Source: Variovorax sp. Root473
GTDB taxonomy: Bacteria; Pseudomonadota; Gammaproteobacteria; Burkholderiales; Burkholderiaceae_C
Direction of reading: 5' to 3'
Length of the DNA stretch: 64,000 bases
Assembly (NCBI RefSeq): GCF_001426505.1
Contig: NZ_LMEV01000017.1
Span: forward strand, 1,122,982-1,186,981
The notes beneath the pieces are model-generated. The model saw only the letters and a program-made list of their open reading frames with translations. It searched no databases and was not told the origin of the DNA. Shown in pieces: positions 42,918 to 51,500 of this stretch (the first letter of the stretch is position 1; each line of letters opens with the position of its first letter). Both the position numbers and the translations under genes were made by a program.

Positions 42918-45248
42918 TTGACCACTGAATCCAACCCCACGCGCTTCGGCAGCGGCCAGGCGGTGCGCCGCCTGGAGGACGAAAGCCTGCTCGCAGGCGC
43001 CGGCCGCTACACCGACGACGTCGCGCTCGCCGAGCAGGCGCATCTCGTTTTTCTCCGTTCCCCCTATCCGCATGCGCGCATCGTGTCCATCGACACGTCC
43101 GCGGCCGTCGGCATGCCCGGCGTGCTGCGCGTGATTACCGGGGCCGACCTGGCCGAGGCCGGCGTCAAGCCGATGCCCGGCGCCGCGGGCTTCAAACGCG
43201 CGGACGGGAGCGACAGCGCCAGCCCGCCGCGGCGCGCCATGGCGCACGAGCGCGCGCGCTTCGTCGGCGAACCGGTGGCATGCGTCATTGCCGATACCGT
43301 GCAGCAGGCGCGCGATGCGGCCGAGGCCGTCATGGTCGACTACGAAGAACTGCCGATGGTGGTCGACCTCCCCGGCGCCACCGCCGACGGCGCGCCGCTC
43401 CTGTGCGACGAGGCCACGGGCAACATTGCCGCCGAGATGCGCCATGGCAGCAGTGAAGCCGCCACCGCCGCGTTCGCGCGCGCCGCGCACGTGATCGCGC
43501 TCGACGTGAACAACCAGCGTGTCGTCGCGCTCACCATCGAGCCGCGTGCCGTGCTCGCCACGCACGACAGCAAGACCGACCGCCTCACGATCCGCATGAG
43601 CACACAGATGCCGTCCGGCGTGCGCGATTCGGTCTGCGCGGCCATCGGCCTCGCAAAGGAAAAAGTCCGCGTGGTCGTGGGCGACGTCGGCGGCGGTTTC
43701 GGCATGAAGACCGGCGCCTACCCCGAGGACATCGCGGTCGCCTACGCTGCCCTGCAGGTGGGCCGGCCCGTGAAGTGGGTGGCTGACCGCAGCGAAGAAT
43801 TTCTGTCGAGCGCGCACGGCCGCGACATCGAAGCGCGCGCCGAAATGGCCCTGGACGCCGATGGCAAGATCCTGGCCTTGCGCATCAAGACGCTCGCCAA
43901 CGTCGGCGCCTACGCCACCGGCACCGGCGTCGCGATCCAGTTGCTGATCGGCCCCTGGGTGCAGACCAGCGTCTATGACATCCAGACCATCGACTTCCAT
44001 TTCAAGGCGGTGCTCACCAACACCGCGCCCACTGGCGCCTACCGCGGCGCGGGCCGGCCCGAGGCCATCTTCACGATCGAACGCCTGATGGACGAGGCCG
44101 CGCGCCAGACCGGCATCGACCGCATCGCGCTGCGTCGGCGCAACTTCATCCGCCCCGAGCAGATGCCCTACAAGAACCCGATGGCGCAGACCTACGACAC
44201 CGGCCAGTTCGAGTCGGTGATGGACCAGGCGTTGCAGCTGGCCGACTGGCAGGGCTTCGAGGCCCGCGCGGCCGAGTCGGCCGCGCGTGGCAAGCACCGC
44301 GGCCTGGGCATTGCCACGTTCCTCGAATGGACTGGTGGCAACGTGTTCGAAGAGCGCGTGACCGTGTCGGTGCAGGCCGACGGCGTGATCGAGGTGTTCT
44401 CGGCGGTCAACGCGATGGGGCAGGGCATTGCGACCTCGCTCGCGCAACTGGCTGTCGATGCCTTCGGCGTGCCCATCGAGAAGGTGCGCGTGGTGCTGGG
44501 CGACACCGACCGCGGCGACGGCTTCGGCAGCGCCGGCTCGCGTTCCCTCTTCACGGGCGGTTCGGCCGTGCGCATCGGCGCCGAGCGCACCATCGACAAG
44601 GCGCGCGAACTCGCGGCGCAGGAGTTCGAAGCCTCCATCGATGACATCGTCTACAGCCGCGGCACCTTCATCGTGGCCGGCACCGACCTCGAGCTCGACC
44701 TGTTCACGCTGGCCGCCAAGCAGCCGGGGCGCGAGATCTTCGTCGACTCCACCAGCACCGTGGCCGGCCCCAGCTGGCCCAACGGCTGCCACATCTGCGA
44801 GATCGAGCTCGATCCGCCCACGGGCGAGATCAGTGTCGTGGCCTACAGCTCCGTCAACGACGTGGGCCGCGTGGTCAATCCGATGATCGTGCGCGGCCAG
44901 CTCGAAGGCGGCGCGGTGCAGGGCATCGGGCAGGCGCTGTACGAGCAGGTGGTCTACGACACCGAAACCGGCCAGCCCGTGACCGGCAGCCTCATGGACT
45001 ACGCCGCGCCGCGCGCCGACATCGTCGACACCATGTTCCAGATGGAGATGGACGAATCGACGCCCTGCAAGAACAACCCCCTGGGCGTGAAGGGTGTCGG
45101 CGAGCTGGGCACCATCGGCGCCACGCCGGCCATCGTCAACGCGGTGGCCGATGCCTTTGCGCGCAACGGCCTTGGCGCCCGCGCGCCTCGCCTGCACATG
45201 CCGCTGAGCCCGTCGCGGATCTGGCAGACCATGCAGACGATCGATTAG
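42918..45248 (+). CDS. Molybdopterin-binding subunit of a xanthine dehydrogenase-family enzyme
   Basis: A 776-residue large subunit of the xanthine dehydrogenase/aldehyde oxidoreductase/CO dehydrogenase-like family, binding Mo-molybdopterin cytosine dinucleotide. Landmarks are VGDVGGGFGMKTGAYPED, AYRGAGRPEA (form II type, not the AYxCSFR of CO dehydrogenase) and the catalytic Glu region KGVGELGTIGATP. The start is TTG at 42918, with AAGAGGA 5 bases upstream. Neither the iron-sulfur nor the FAD subunit is nearby, so partners must be elsewhere or electron transfer differs. The substrate is unknown. Confidence 0.87.
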   Translation: MTTESNPTRFGSGQAVRRLEDESLLAGAGRYTDDVALAEQAHLVFLRSPYPHARIVSIDTSAAVGMPGVLRVITGADLAEAGVKPMPGAAGFKRADGSDSASPPRRAMAHERARFVGEPVACVIADTVQQARDAAEAVMVDYEELPMVVDLPGATADGAPLLCDEATGNIAAEMRHGSSEAATAAFARAAHVIALDVNNQRVVALTIEPRAVLATHDSKTDRLTIRMSTQMPSGVRDSVCAAIGLAKEKVRVVVGDVGGGFGMKTGAYPEDIAVAYAALQVGRPVKWVADRSEEFLSSAHGRDIEARAEMALDADGKILALRIKTLANVGAYATGTGVAIQLLIGPWVQTSVYDIQTIDFHFKAVLTNTAPTGAYRGAGRPEAIFTIERLMDEAARQTGIDRIALRRRNFIRPEQMPYKNPMAQTYDTGQFESVMDQALQLADWQGFEARAAESAARGKHRGLGIATFLEWTGGNVFEERVTVSVQADGVIEVFSAVNAMGQGIATSLAQLAVDAFGVPIEKVRVVLGDTDRGDGFGSAGSRSLFTGGSAVRIGAERTIDKARELAAQEFEASIDDIVYSRGTFIVAGTDLELDLFTLAAKQPGREIFVDSTSTVAGPSWPNGCHICEIELDPPTGEISVVAYSSVNDVGRVVNPMIVRGQLEGGAVQGIGQALYEQVVYDTETGQPVTGSLMDYAAPRADIVDTMFQMEMDESTPCKNNPLGVKGVGELGTIGATPAIVNAVADAFARNGLGARAPRLHMPLSPSRIWQTMQTID

Positions 45249-45255
45249 TCATGAA

Positions 45256-45350
45256 CTCGCCCCCAGGCTGCGCGCACTTCGTGTCGCTTCGCCAACTTCC
45301 TTCCGGGGGCCACACCAGCGGCCCGGCAAAGCCGGTTCCGGGGTGTTCCT
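45256..45350 (+). repeat. Structured intergenic repeat, copy 2
   Basis: The same ~95-base element as at 26976-27070, same orientation. The core CCGGC-AAA-GCCGG is intact; the outer stem is ACACC (45312-45316) with GGTGT (45342-45346), with one mismatch in the inner GCGG/CCGG part. It starts 8 bases after the molybdopterin gene stop and precedes the AraC gene. Confidence 0.75.
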
Positions 45351-45388
45351 GGAGGGGTCGGGGTCGTTCTTGACCGGGTGGAAGTGCC

Positions 45389-46303
45389 ATGCGCGTCACC
45401 ACCGAGTTGCAGACCGACGCCATCCGCGTCTCGACCTACCGCTGCGATGCGGGCGTCGGCGCGGCACCATTCACCGAGATGCACGAGACGCACTCGGTCT
45501 CGTACGTGCGCAAGGGCAGCTTCGGTTGTCGCGCGCTCGGCCACGACTACGAACTGGTGGCCGGCTCCGTACTGGTCGGCGCACCGGGCGACGACTACGT
45601 CTGCACGCATGAGCACTTTGCCTGTGGCGACGAGTGCCTGTCGTTCCACTTCTCGCCGGGCTTCGTCGACCTGATCGGCGGCGAACGGCGCAGCTGGCAT
45701 GCCTCGGGGCTGCCGCCGTTGCCTGAACTCATGGTGCTCGGTGAACTTGCGCAGGTCGCGGTCGAGGGCAACAGCGACGTGGGCCTGGACGAGCTGGGCA
45801 TGGGTTTCGCCAGCCGTTTCCTCGACGTGGTGAAAGGGCGCGGCAAGCCCAAAGCGCCGCCGTCGGCCACGCCGCGCGACCGCAGGCGTGCGGTCGAAGC
45901 CGCGACATGGATCGAGGTCCATGCGACAGGTGAAATCGGCCTGGAAGACGCGGCCGCTCAGGCCGGCCTGAGCGCCTTTCATTTCCTGCGCCTGTTCTCG
46001 CAGGTGCTGGGCGTCACGCCTCACCAGTACCTGGTGCGCTCCCGGCTGCGCCGCGCGGCGCGCCTGCTGGCGGACAGCAACCTTTCCGTGACCGACGTCG
46101 CGTTCGAGGCCGGCTTTGCCGATCTGAGCAACTTCGTGCGCACCTTCCATCGCGCGGCCGGTGTGTCGCCGCGCGGCTTTCGGCTTGCCGCCAAGGGCGA
46201 CCGCAAGATTTTCCAAGACCGCCTGGCCGCACTGCTTCACGATGACCGCTTGATCCACCCTTCAAGCAGAAAGTCATCGCCATGTACGACCACATCGGAC
46301 TGA
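45389..46303 (+). CDS. AraC-family transcriptional regulator
   Basis: A 304-residue AraC/XylS-family activator. The N-terminal cupin-like sensor (about 1-130) contains HETHSVSYVRKGSFGCRALG. The C-terminal two-helix-turn-helix domain (about 165-265) contains IGLEDAAAQAGLSAFHFLRLFSQ and VTDVAFEAGFADLSNFVRTFHRAAGVSP. Its end overlaps the VOC gene by 22 bases, so it likely belongs with the two small proteins after it. Confidence 0.9.
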   Translation: MRVTTELQTDAIRVSTYRCDAGVGAAPFTEMHETHSVSYVRKGSFGCRALGHDYELVAGSVLVGAPGDDYVCTHEHFACGDECLSFHFSPGFVDLIGGERRSWHASGLPPLPELMVLGELAQVAVEGNSDVGLDELGMGFASRFLDVVKGRGKPKAPPSATPRDRRRAVEAATWIEVHATGEIGLEDAAAQAGLSAFHFLRLFSQVLGVTPHQYLVRSRLRRAARLLADSNLSVTDVAFEAGFADLSNFVRTFHRAAGVSPRGFRLAAKGDRKIFQDRLAALLHDDRLIHPSSRKSSPCTTTSD

Positions 46304-46644
46304 AAGTCAAAGACCTCGCCGCCAGCCGGCGCTTCTACGAGGCCGCGCTCGCGCCGCTCGGCCACGTGCTGGGCTCCCACGACGACGACAGCTACGCCGG
46401 CATCGGCCCCGCTGGCGAACCGGCCCTGTGGCTCTATGTCGCGAAAGATGCGAAGGGCCCGGGCACGCACATCGCATTTCGTGCGCCGGACCACGCGGCC
46501 GTTGCCGCCTTCCACAAGGCCGGGTTGAAAGCGGGCGGCACCGACAACGGCGGCGCAGGCCCGCGCGCCGACTACAGCCCGACCTACTACGCGGCCTTCC
46601 TCATCGACCCTGACGGCAACAACGTCGAGGCCGTCTGTCCCTGA
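46282..46644 (+). CDS. VOC-superfamily (glyoxalase-like) protein
   Basis: A 120-residue single-module vicinal-oxygen-chelate protein, beginning MYDHIGLKVKDLAASRRFYEAALAP, with FRAPDHAAVAAFHKAGLKAGG and a terminal AFLIDPDGNNVEAVCP. His4 and the terminal Glu are candidate metal ligands. Members include glyoxalases, dioxygenases and resistance proteins, so the reaction is not predictable. It overlaps the AraC gene and precedes a SRPBCC gene by 19 bases. Confidence 0.85.
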   Translation: MYDHIGLKVKDLAASRRFYEAALAPLGHVLGSHDDDSYAGIGPAGEPALWLYVAKDAKGPGTHIAFRAPDHAAVAAFHKAGLKAGGTDNGGAGPRADYSPTYYAAFLIDPDGNNVEAVCP

Positions 46645-46663
46645 CACGAAAGGCACGCACCTC

Positions 46664-47071
46664 ATGGCCACCATCTACAAGGAATTCATCGTCGAGCGCG
46701 AGGCGGCGCAGGTGTGGGACGCGTTGCGCGATTTCGGCGCCGTGCACACGCGGCTCGCGCCGGGCTTTCTCACCGGCTGCGAACTGGATGGGCAGGGCGC
46801 CCGCATCGTCCACTTTGCCAACGGCCTCGTGGCGCGCGAGTTGCTCGTGGCCCTCGACGACGAGCACCGTCGCCTGGCCTACACCGTGACCGATGGCAAG
46901 GCCACGCACCACCACGCGTCGGCCCAGGTGTTCGCAGATGGCGAAGGTCGCTCGCGCTTCGTCTGGATCACCGACGTGCTGCCCGACGGGCTCGCGGCGT
47001 ACATCGAGCCCATGATGGCGCACGGCGGCGCCGCGATGAAACAGATGCTGGAGAAAGCCAATGAACGATGA
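46664..47071 (+). CDS. SRPBCC-family protein
   Basis: A 135-residue SRPBCC (START-like, polyketide cyclase) protein. N-terminal MATIYKEFIVEREAAQVWDALRDFGAVH and C-terminal long helix LAAYIEPMMAHGGAAMKQMLEKA fit the helix-grip fold, a hydrophobic ligand pocket. No catalytic residues can be named. It follows the VOC gene and appears to be the third gene of an AraC-VOC-SRPBCC unit. Confidence 0.82.
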   Translation: MATIYKEFIVEREAAQVWDALRDFGAVHTRLAPGFLTGCELDGQGARIVHFANGLVARELLVALDDEHRRLAYTVTDGKATHHHASAQVFADGEGRSRFVWITDVLPDGLAAYIEPMMAHGGAAMKQMLEKANER

Positions 47072-47132
47072 GCCCGCCGGCACCACCTGCCGCGAGCGGG
47101 AGATGGGTCGACGAGGCGCTGTTGCCCGCCCC

Positions 47133-48314
47133 TCAGAAGTCCTCGAGCGGCAGCCCCACGTAGTTTTCCGCCAGCGCGGTGGACGCCGCGCGCGAATGCA
47201 CGAGGTAGTCGAGTTCGGCTTCCTGGATCTTCTGGCCGAAGGCGCCGGTCTCGGGAAAGCGGTGCATCAGCGAGGTGAACCACCACGAGAAGCGCTCGGC
47301 CTTCCAGACCCTGCGCAGGCACAGGTCTGAGTAACGGTCCAGCGCCGAGGCTGACTTCTCGCTGTAGAAGATCTCCAGGGCGCGTGAGAGGTATCCCACG
47401 TCGGCCGTCGCAAGGTTGAGCCCCTTCGCGCCAGTCGGCGGCACGATGTGCGCGGCGTCGCCGGCCAGGAACAGCGAGCCGAAGCGCATCGGCTCGGCCA
47501 CGAAGCTGCGCAGTGGCGCAATGCTCTTTTCGAGCGACGGGCCGGTCACCAGCCGTTCGCGCGCTTCGGGGTCGAGGCGCGCGCGCAGCTCGTTCCAGAA
47601 GGCCTCGTCGCTCCAGTTCTCCACCTTTTCTTCGGTCGGCACCTGCACGTAGTAGCGCGAGCGCGTGGCGCTGCGCATGCTGCACAGCGCAAAGCCGCGC
47701 TCGGTGTTGGCGTAGATGAGTTCGTGCGACACCGGCGGCACGTCGGCCAGCACGCCGAGCCAGCCGAAGGGGTAGACCTTCTCGTAGGTCTGGATGGCGT
47801 TGGCCGGCACGCTGGCGCGGCTCACGCCGTGGTAGCCGTCGCAGCCAGCGATGAAGTCGCACTCGATCTCGTGCGTCTGGCCGTCTTTCTCGTAGCGAAC
47901 GCGCGGCTTGGCCGAATCGAAGTCGTGCAGGCTGACGTTGGCTGCGCTGTAGATGGTGGTGAGGCCTTCGGCCGTGCGCGCTTCCATCAGGTCGCGCGTC
48001 ACCTCGGTCTGGCCGTACACCGTCACCTGCTTGCCGCCCGTGAGGCCGTGCATGTCGATGCGGTGGCGCGCGCCCTTGAACAGCAGCTCGATGCCGTCGT
48101 GCGGCAGGCCTTCGGCCCTGGCGCGGGTGTCGACACCCGCGCGCGCCAGCAGGTCCATCGTGACCTGTTCGAGCACGCCGGCACGGATGCGGCCCAGCAC
48201 GTAGTCGCCGCTCTGGCGCTCCACGATGACGTTGTCGATGCCTGCCTTGTGCAGCAGCTGGCCGAGCAGAAGGCCGGCGGGGCCTGCGCCGATGATGGCG
48301 ACCTGGGTGCGCAT
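47133..48314 (-). CDS. pobA: 4-Hydroxybenzoate 3-monooxygenase
   Basis: A 393-residue flavin monooxygenase converting 4-hydroxybenzoate to protocatechuate with NADPH and O2. The FAD-binding GAGPAGLLLGQLL is at residues 10-22, the family DG-type segment CDFIAGCDGYHGVSR is mid-sequence, and GDAAHIVPPTGAKGLNLA lies at about residue 285. Length matches PobA. It is divergent from an IclR-type PobR gene, as in Acinetobacter and many beta-proteobacteria. Confidence 0.95.
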   Translation of the reverse strand: MRTQVAIIGAGPAGLLLGQLLHKAGIDNVIVERQSGDYVLGRIRAGVLEQVTMDLLARAGVDTRARAEGLPHDGIELLFKGARHRIDMHGLTGGKQVTVYGQTEVTRDLMEARTAEGLTTIYSAANVSLHDFDSAKPRVRYEKDGQTHEIECDFIAGCDGYHGVSRASVPANAIQTYEKVYPFGWLGVLADVPPVSHELIYANTERGFALCSMRSATRSRYYVQVPTEEKVENWSDEAFWNELRARLDPEARERLVTGPSLEKSIAPLRSFVAEPMRFGSLFLAGDAAHIVPPTGAKGLNLATADVGYLSRALEIFYSEKSASALDRYSDLCLRRVWKAERFSWWFTSLMHRFPETGAFGQKIQEAELDYLVHSRAASTALAENYVGLPLEDF

Positions 48315-48390
48315 GTTCGTGTCTCCGAAAGGGTTTTGCCAAGCGTAGGGCGCGGCCGGCCGGCTGGGGCGGCGGCTGCCGAGGCTCTGT

Positions 48391-48423
48391 GCGATCATGC
48401 GAACGCGTGCGCGATCATCGCGC
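48391..48423. promoter_or_regulatory. Candidate PobR operator
   Basis: The octamer GCGATCAT occurs at 48391 and again at 48411, exactly 20 bases (two helical turns) apart. The second is the centre of a perfect 15-base palindrome, GCGCGATCATCGCGC (48409-48423). The site lies in the pobA/pobR gap, as expected for an IclR/PcaU-type regulator, which binds repeated 10-base units. Confidence 0.65.
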
Positions 48424-48468
48424 AACACTTCTTCAGCCGACCGATCCACAACGAACTCCCGACGACGA

Positions 48469-49239
48469 ATGACCATCGCCCGCGCCGACTTCATCGAGGG
48501 CATCGCCAAGGGCATGGCGGTGCTCGAAAGCTTCGACACCGAGCGCCAGCGCCTGAACGCCACGCTGGCGGCAGCGCGCGCCGGCCTCACGCGCGCCGCC
48601 GCGCGGCGCCACCTGCTCACGCTGGCCCACCTGGGCTACCTGGAGACCGACGGCAGCTACTTCTGGATGGCGCCAAAGGTGCTGCGCTTCTCGGGCAGCT
48701 ACCTGGCCTCGTCGCGCCTGCCGCGCGCGCTGCAGCCCACGCTGAACCGGCTCGCCGCGCAAACGGGCGAGTCGTTCTCGGCCGTGGTGCTCGATGGCGA
48801 AGAGGTGGTCATCGTCGCGCGCAGCGGCAGCTATGGCACGCCGACACGGGTGCTGGCTTACGGCCTGCACCTTGGTGCGCGCCTGCCGGCCCACGCCACC
48901 TCGACCGGCCGCGTGCTGCTGGCCGCCATGGCCCCCACGCAGCTCACGCAGTGGCTCAAGGGGCGGCACCTGGCACGGCTCACGCCGCAGACCCTCACCC
49001 AGGCGCGCGCGCTGCGGCAGCGGATCGTGCAGGTCCGCAAGGACGACTACTGCTTCGCCAGCGAAGAACACGAGCTCGGCGTGCAGGCGCTCGCGGTGCC
49101 GCTGCGCGGCATGCAGGGGCACACGGTGGCGGCGCTCAACGTGGTGCTGTCTGGCACGCGCTACCAGGAAGAGACCTTGCAGCGCGAGATGCTGCCGCTG
49201 CTGTTCGAGGCGGCACGCGAGGTGCGTTCGCTCCTGTGA
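48469..49239 (+). CDS. pobR: IclR-family activator PobR
   Basis: A 256-residue IclR-family regulator of the PcaU/PobR subgroup. The N-terminal part is FIEGIAKGMAVLESFDTERQRLNATLAAARAGLTRAAARRHL, and the effector domain has PAHATSTGRVLLAAM and FASEEHELGVQALAVPL. ATG 48469 gives the canonical N-terminus; an upstream in-frame start at 48397 falls inside the operator. It is divergent from pobA and should activate it in response to 4-hydroxybenzoate. Confidence 0.85.
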   Translation: MTIARADFIEGIAKGMAVLESFDTERQRLNATLAAARAGLTRAAARRHLLTLAHLGYLETDGSYFWMAPKVLRFSGSYLASSRLPRALQPTLNRLAAQTGESFSAVVLDGEEVVIVARSGSYGTPTRVLAYGLHLGARLPAHATSTGRVLLAAMAPTQLTQWLKGRHLARLTPQTLTQARALRQRIVQVRKDDYCFASEEHELGVQALAVPLRGMQGHTVAALNVVLSGTRYQEETLQREMLPLLFEAAREVRSLL

Positions 49240-49300
49240 ACGCAGGCGCGCTGAACTTTCGGCACCGGCACGGCCTCGAATCCCCGAAACGGACACCACC

Positions 49301-49960
49301 ATGCGACTCCTGCTTCTCGAAGACGACGTGATGATCGGCGAGGCCGTGCTCGACCTGTTGCGGGCCGAGCAGTACGCGGTCGATTGGGTGAAAGACGGCG
49401 ATGCTGCCGAATCGGCCTTGCGCACGCAGCAGTACGACCTCGTGCTGCTCGACCTGGGCGTGCCCCGGCGCGACGGCCTGGAAGTGCTGCGCGCCCTGCG
49501 TGCGCGCAAGCAGCGCATGCCGGTGCTGATCGCCACCGCGCGTGACTCGGTGCAGCAGCGCATCGAAGGCCTCGATGCCGGCGCCGACGACTACGTGCTC
49601 AAGCCCTACGACCTGGACGAGCTGCTGGCCCGCATCCGGGCCTTGCTGCGGCGCGCATCGGGGCGCGCCGAGCCGGTGTACGAGCACATGGGCGTGAGCA
49701 TCAACCCCGCCACGCGCGAGGTCGCGGTGAACGGCGAGCCGGTGGTGCTCTCGGCGCGCGAGTGGGCCGTGCTCGAGCCGCTGCTGGCCCGCCCGGGCAT
49801 GGTGCTCTCGCGCGCCCAGCTCGAGGAAAAGCTCTACGGCTGGAAGGACGAGATCAGCAGCAACGCGGTCGAGGTCTACGTGCACGGCCTGCGCAAGAAG
49901 CTGGGCGCGGAGCTGATCCGGAACGTCCGCGGCGTCGGCTACATGGTGCCAAAACTATGA
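49301..49960 (+). CDS. OmpR-family response regulator, QseB/PmrA type
   Basis: A 219-residue response regulator. The receiver (1-120) has the acidic pocket LLLEDDV, phosphoacceptor Asp51 in YDLVLLDLGVP, and Lys in DDYVLKPYD. The winged helix (about 128-219) has LEEKLYGWKDEISSNAVEVYVHGLRKKLG, closely resembling QseB/PmrA/TctD regulators. The ATG at 49301 follows a short gap from pobR. It precedes its histidine kinase with repeat copy 3 in between, and a matching box sits in front of the protease gene beyond. Confidence 0.92.
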   Translation: MRLLLLEDDVMIGEAVLDLLRAEQYAVDWVKDGDAAESALRTQQYDLVLLDLGVPRRDGLEVLRALRARKQRMPVLIATARDSVQQRIEGLDAGADDYVLKPYDLDELLARIRALLRRASGRAEPVYEHMGVSINPATREVAVNGEPVVLSAREWAVLEPLLARPGMVLSRAQLEEKLYGWKDEISSNAVEVYVHGLRKKLGAELIRNVRGVGYMVPKL

Positions 49961-50055
49961 CTCCCCCCCAGGCTTCGCGCACTTCGTGTCGCTTCTCCAA
50001 CCCCCTACCGGGGGCGACGCCCACGGCCCGGCAAAGCCGGTTCCGTGGCGTCCCA
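49961..50055 (+). repeat. Structured intergenic repeat, copy 3
   Basis: The same ~95-base element, here inside the two-component operon between regulator and kinase. The outer stem is GACGCC (50016-50021) with GGCGTC (50047-50052). This differs from copy 1 on both sides but keeps perfect pairing, as does the inner CACGG/CCGTG. The core CCGGC-AAA-GCCGG is unchanged. Confidence 0.78.
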
Positions 50056-50069
50056 CGAACGGAACGTGC

Positions 50070-51413
50070 ATGAACAAAGTTCTGAGCAGCCTGACCGGAT
50101 CGCTGCGTGCGCGGCTGCTGGTGTTCCTGCTTGCCGCCATCGTGCTCGCGGCCGGTGCGCAGGCGCTGGTGGCCTATCGCACGGTGCTGAAAGAGGCCGA
50201 CGACATCTTCGACTACCACATGCAGCAGATGGCGCTGTCGCTGCGCGCGGGCCTGCCGCCGAGCGCGGCGGTGGGCGGGCTCGGCGGTGCGGAGCAGAAC
50301 TTCGAGTTCGTGGTGCAGGTGTGGACGGTCGATGGCGTGCGCATCTTCGAGTCGGCCGAGGAAGCGGCGCTGCCGCAGCTCGCGGTGCTGGGCTTTGCCG
50401 ATGTGCGCGCACGCGGCACGACCTACCGCGTGTTCTCGATGCAGACGCGCGGGCTGGTGATCCAGGTGGCACAGGACATGGCGGCGCGGCGGAACATGGC
50501 CGGCTCGCTCGCGCTGCGCACCATCGTGCCTGTGGCGCTCATGGCGCCGCTGCTGATGCTGGTCGTGTGGTGGGTGGTGAGCCTGTCGCTGGCGCCCGTG
50601 GCGCGCGTGCGCCGGCAGGTGGCATCGCGGCAGGCCGACGATCTCTCGCCCGTGAGCGAGGAGAACCTGCCCGAAGAAGTGCGCCCGCTGGTGCAGGAAC
50701 TCAATCTGCTGTTCGGTCGGGTGCGCCATGCCTTCGACGCGCAGAAGCACTTCGTGGCCGATGCCGCGCATGAGCTGCGCTCGCCGCTGGCCGCGCTCAA
50801 GCTGCAGGTGCAGGGCCTGCAGCGCGCGCCCGACGATGCGGCGCGCACGCTGGCCGTGAGCCGCCTGTCGGCCGGTATCGACCGCGCGACGCGCCTCGTC
50901 GAACAGATGCTGGCGCTGGCCCGGCACGAGGCCAGCATGGCCGCGGGCGCGAAGCCCGAGACGGTCGACCTGGCCGAGGTGGCGCGCCTGGCGATCTCCG
51001 ATGCAGTGGCCGCCGCGCAGGCGCGCCGCATCGACATCGGCGTCGCGCAATCCGATGCGGGGGCGACCGTGAGCGGCCAGCCGGAGGCGCTGCGCATGCT
51101 GCTGCGCAACCTGATCGACAACGCCGTGAAGTACACGCCCGAAGGCGGGCGGGTCGACGTCGGCCTCGTGAAGCGCGCCGACGCGGTGGAACTGCGCGTG
51201 GACGACAGCGGCCCCGGCCTGCCCGAGGCCGAGCGCGCGCGCGTGCTCGATCGCTTCTACCGCTCGGGCGAACCGCAGGCGCCGGGCAGCGGGCTGGGGC
51301 TGGCCATCGTGAAGTCGATCGCCGACCTGCATGGCGCCACCGTGGCGCTTGAAGAGTCCCAAAGCCTCGGCGGACTGTGCGTGCGAGTGACGTTCGCCCC
51401 CGCCAAAGAGTGA
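50070..51413 (+). CDS. Sensor histidine kinase, QseC type
   Basis: A 447-residue membrane sensor kinase. A transmembrane helix (about 16-36) precedes a periplasmic sensor (about 37-150), a second helix (about 153-175), and HAMP-like region. HisKA has phosphorylatable His234 in FVADAAHELRSPLAALKL, and the HATPase domain has NLIDNAVKYTP, DDSGPGLPEAE and GSGLGLAIVKSI. It partners the response regulator upstream, from which the repeat element separates it. ATG 50070 lies just after that element. Confidence 0.92.
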   Translation: MNKVLSSLTGSLRARLLVFLLAAIVLAAGAQALVAYRTVLKEADDIFDYHMQQMALSLRAGLPPSAAVGGLGGAEQNFEFVVQVWTVDGVRIFESAEEAALPQLAVLGFADVRARGTTYRVFSMQTRGLVIQVAQDMAARRNMAGSLALRTIVPVALMAPLLMLVVWWVVSLSLAPVARVRRQVASRQADDLSPVSEENLPEEVRPLVQELNLLFGRVRHAFDAQKHFVADAAHELRSPLAALKLQVQGLQRAPDDAARTLAVSRLSAGIDRATRLVEQMLALARHEASMAAGAKPETVDLAEVARLAISDAVAAAQARRIDIGVAQSDAGATVSGQPEALRMLLRNLIDNAVKYTPEGGRVDVGLVKRADAVELRVDDSGPGLPEAERARVLDRFYRSGEPQAPGSGLGLAIVKSIADLHGATVALEESQSLGGLCVRVTFAPAKE

Positions 51414-51419
51414 GTTCCG

Positions 51420-51436
51420 TTTAAGCGACGCCTAAG
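51420..51436 (+). promoter_or_regulatory. QseB/PmrA-type direct-repeat box in the protease promoter
   Basis: TTTAAG-CGACG-CCTAAG: two hexamers separated by 5 bases, matching the PmrA/QseB-type YTTAAK-N5-YTTAAK format. It lies 64 bases before the protease start, about 20 bases upstream of a possible -10 (51451-51460), the usual activator position. The upstream operon encodes a QseB-type regulator. Confidence 0.55.
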
Positions 51437-51500
51437 CCAAGGCCGCGACATTCCTTTCATCGTGTTTGCGCTCCAGCGCAGGATTGAAAGGAATCGAAGA

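Noticed and set aside
41937..45197. A minus-strand frame of 1086 codons across aat and the molybdopterin gene
   Set aside because: It is antisense to the well-recognised molybdopterin subunit over most of its length. Only its last 251 codons (aat) are protein-like. GC-rich DNA commonly gives such long shadow frames.
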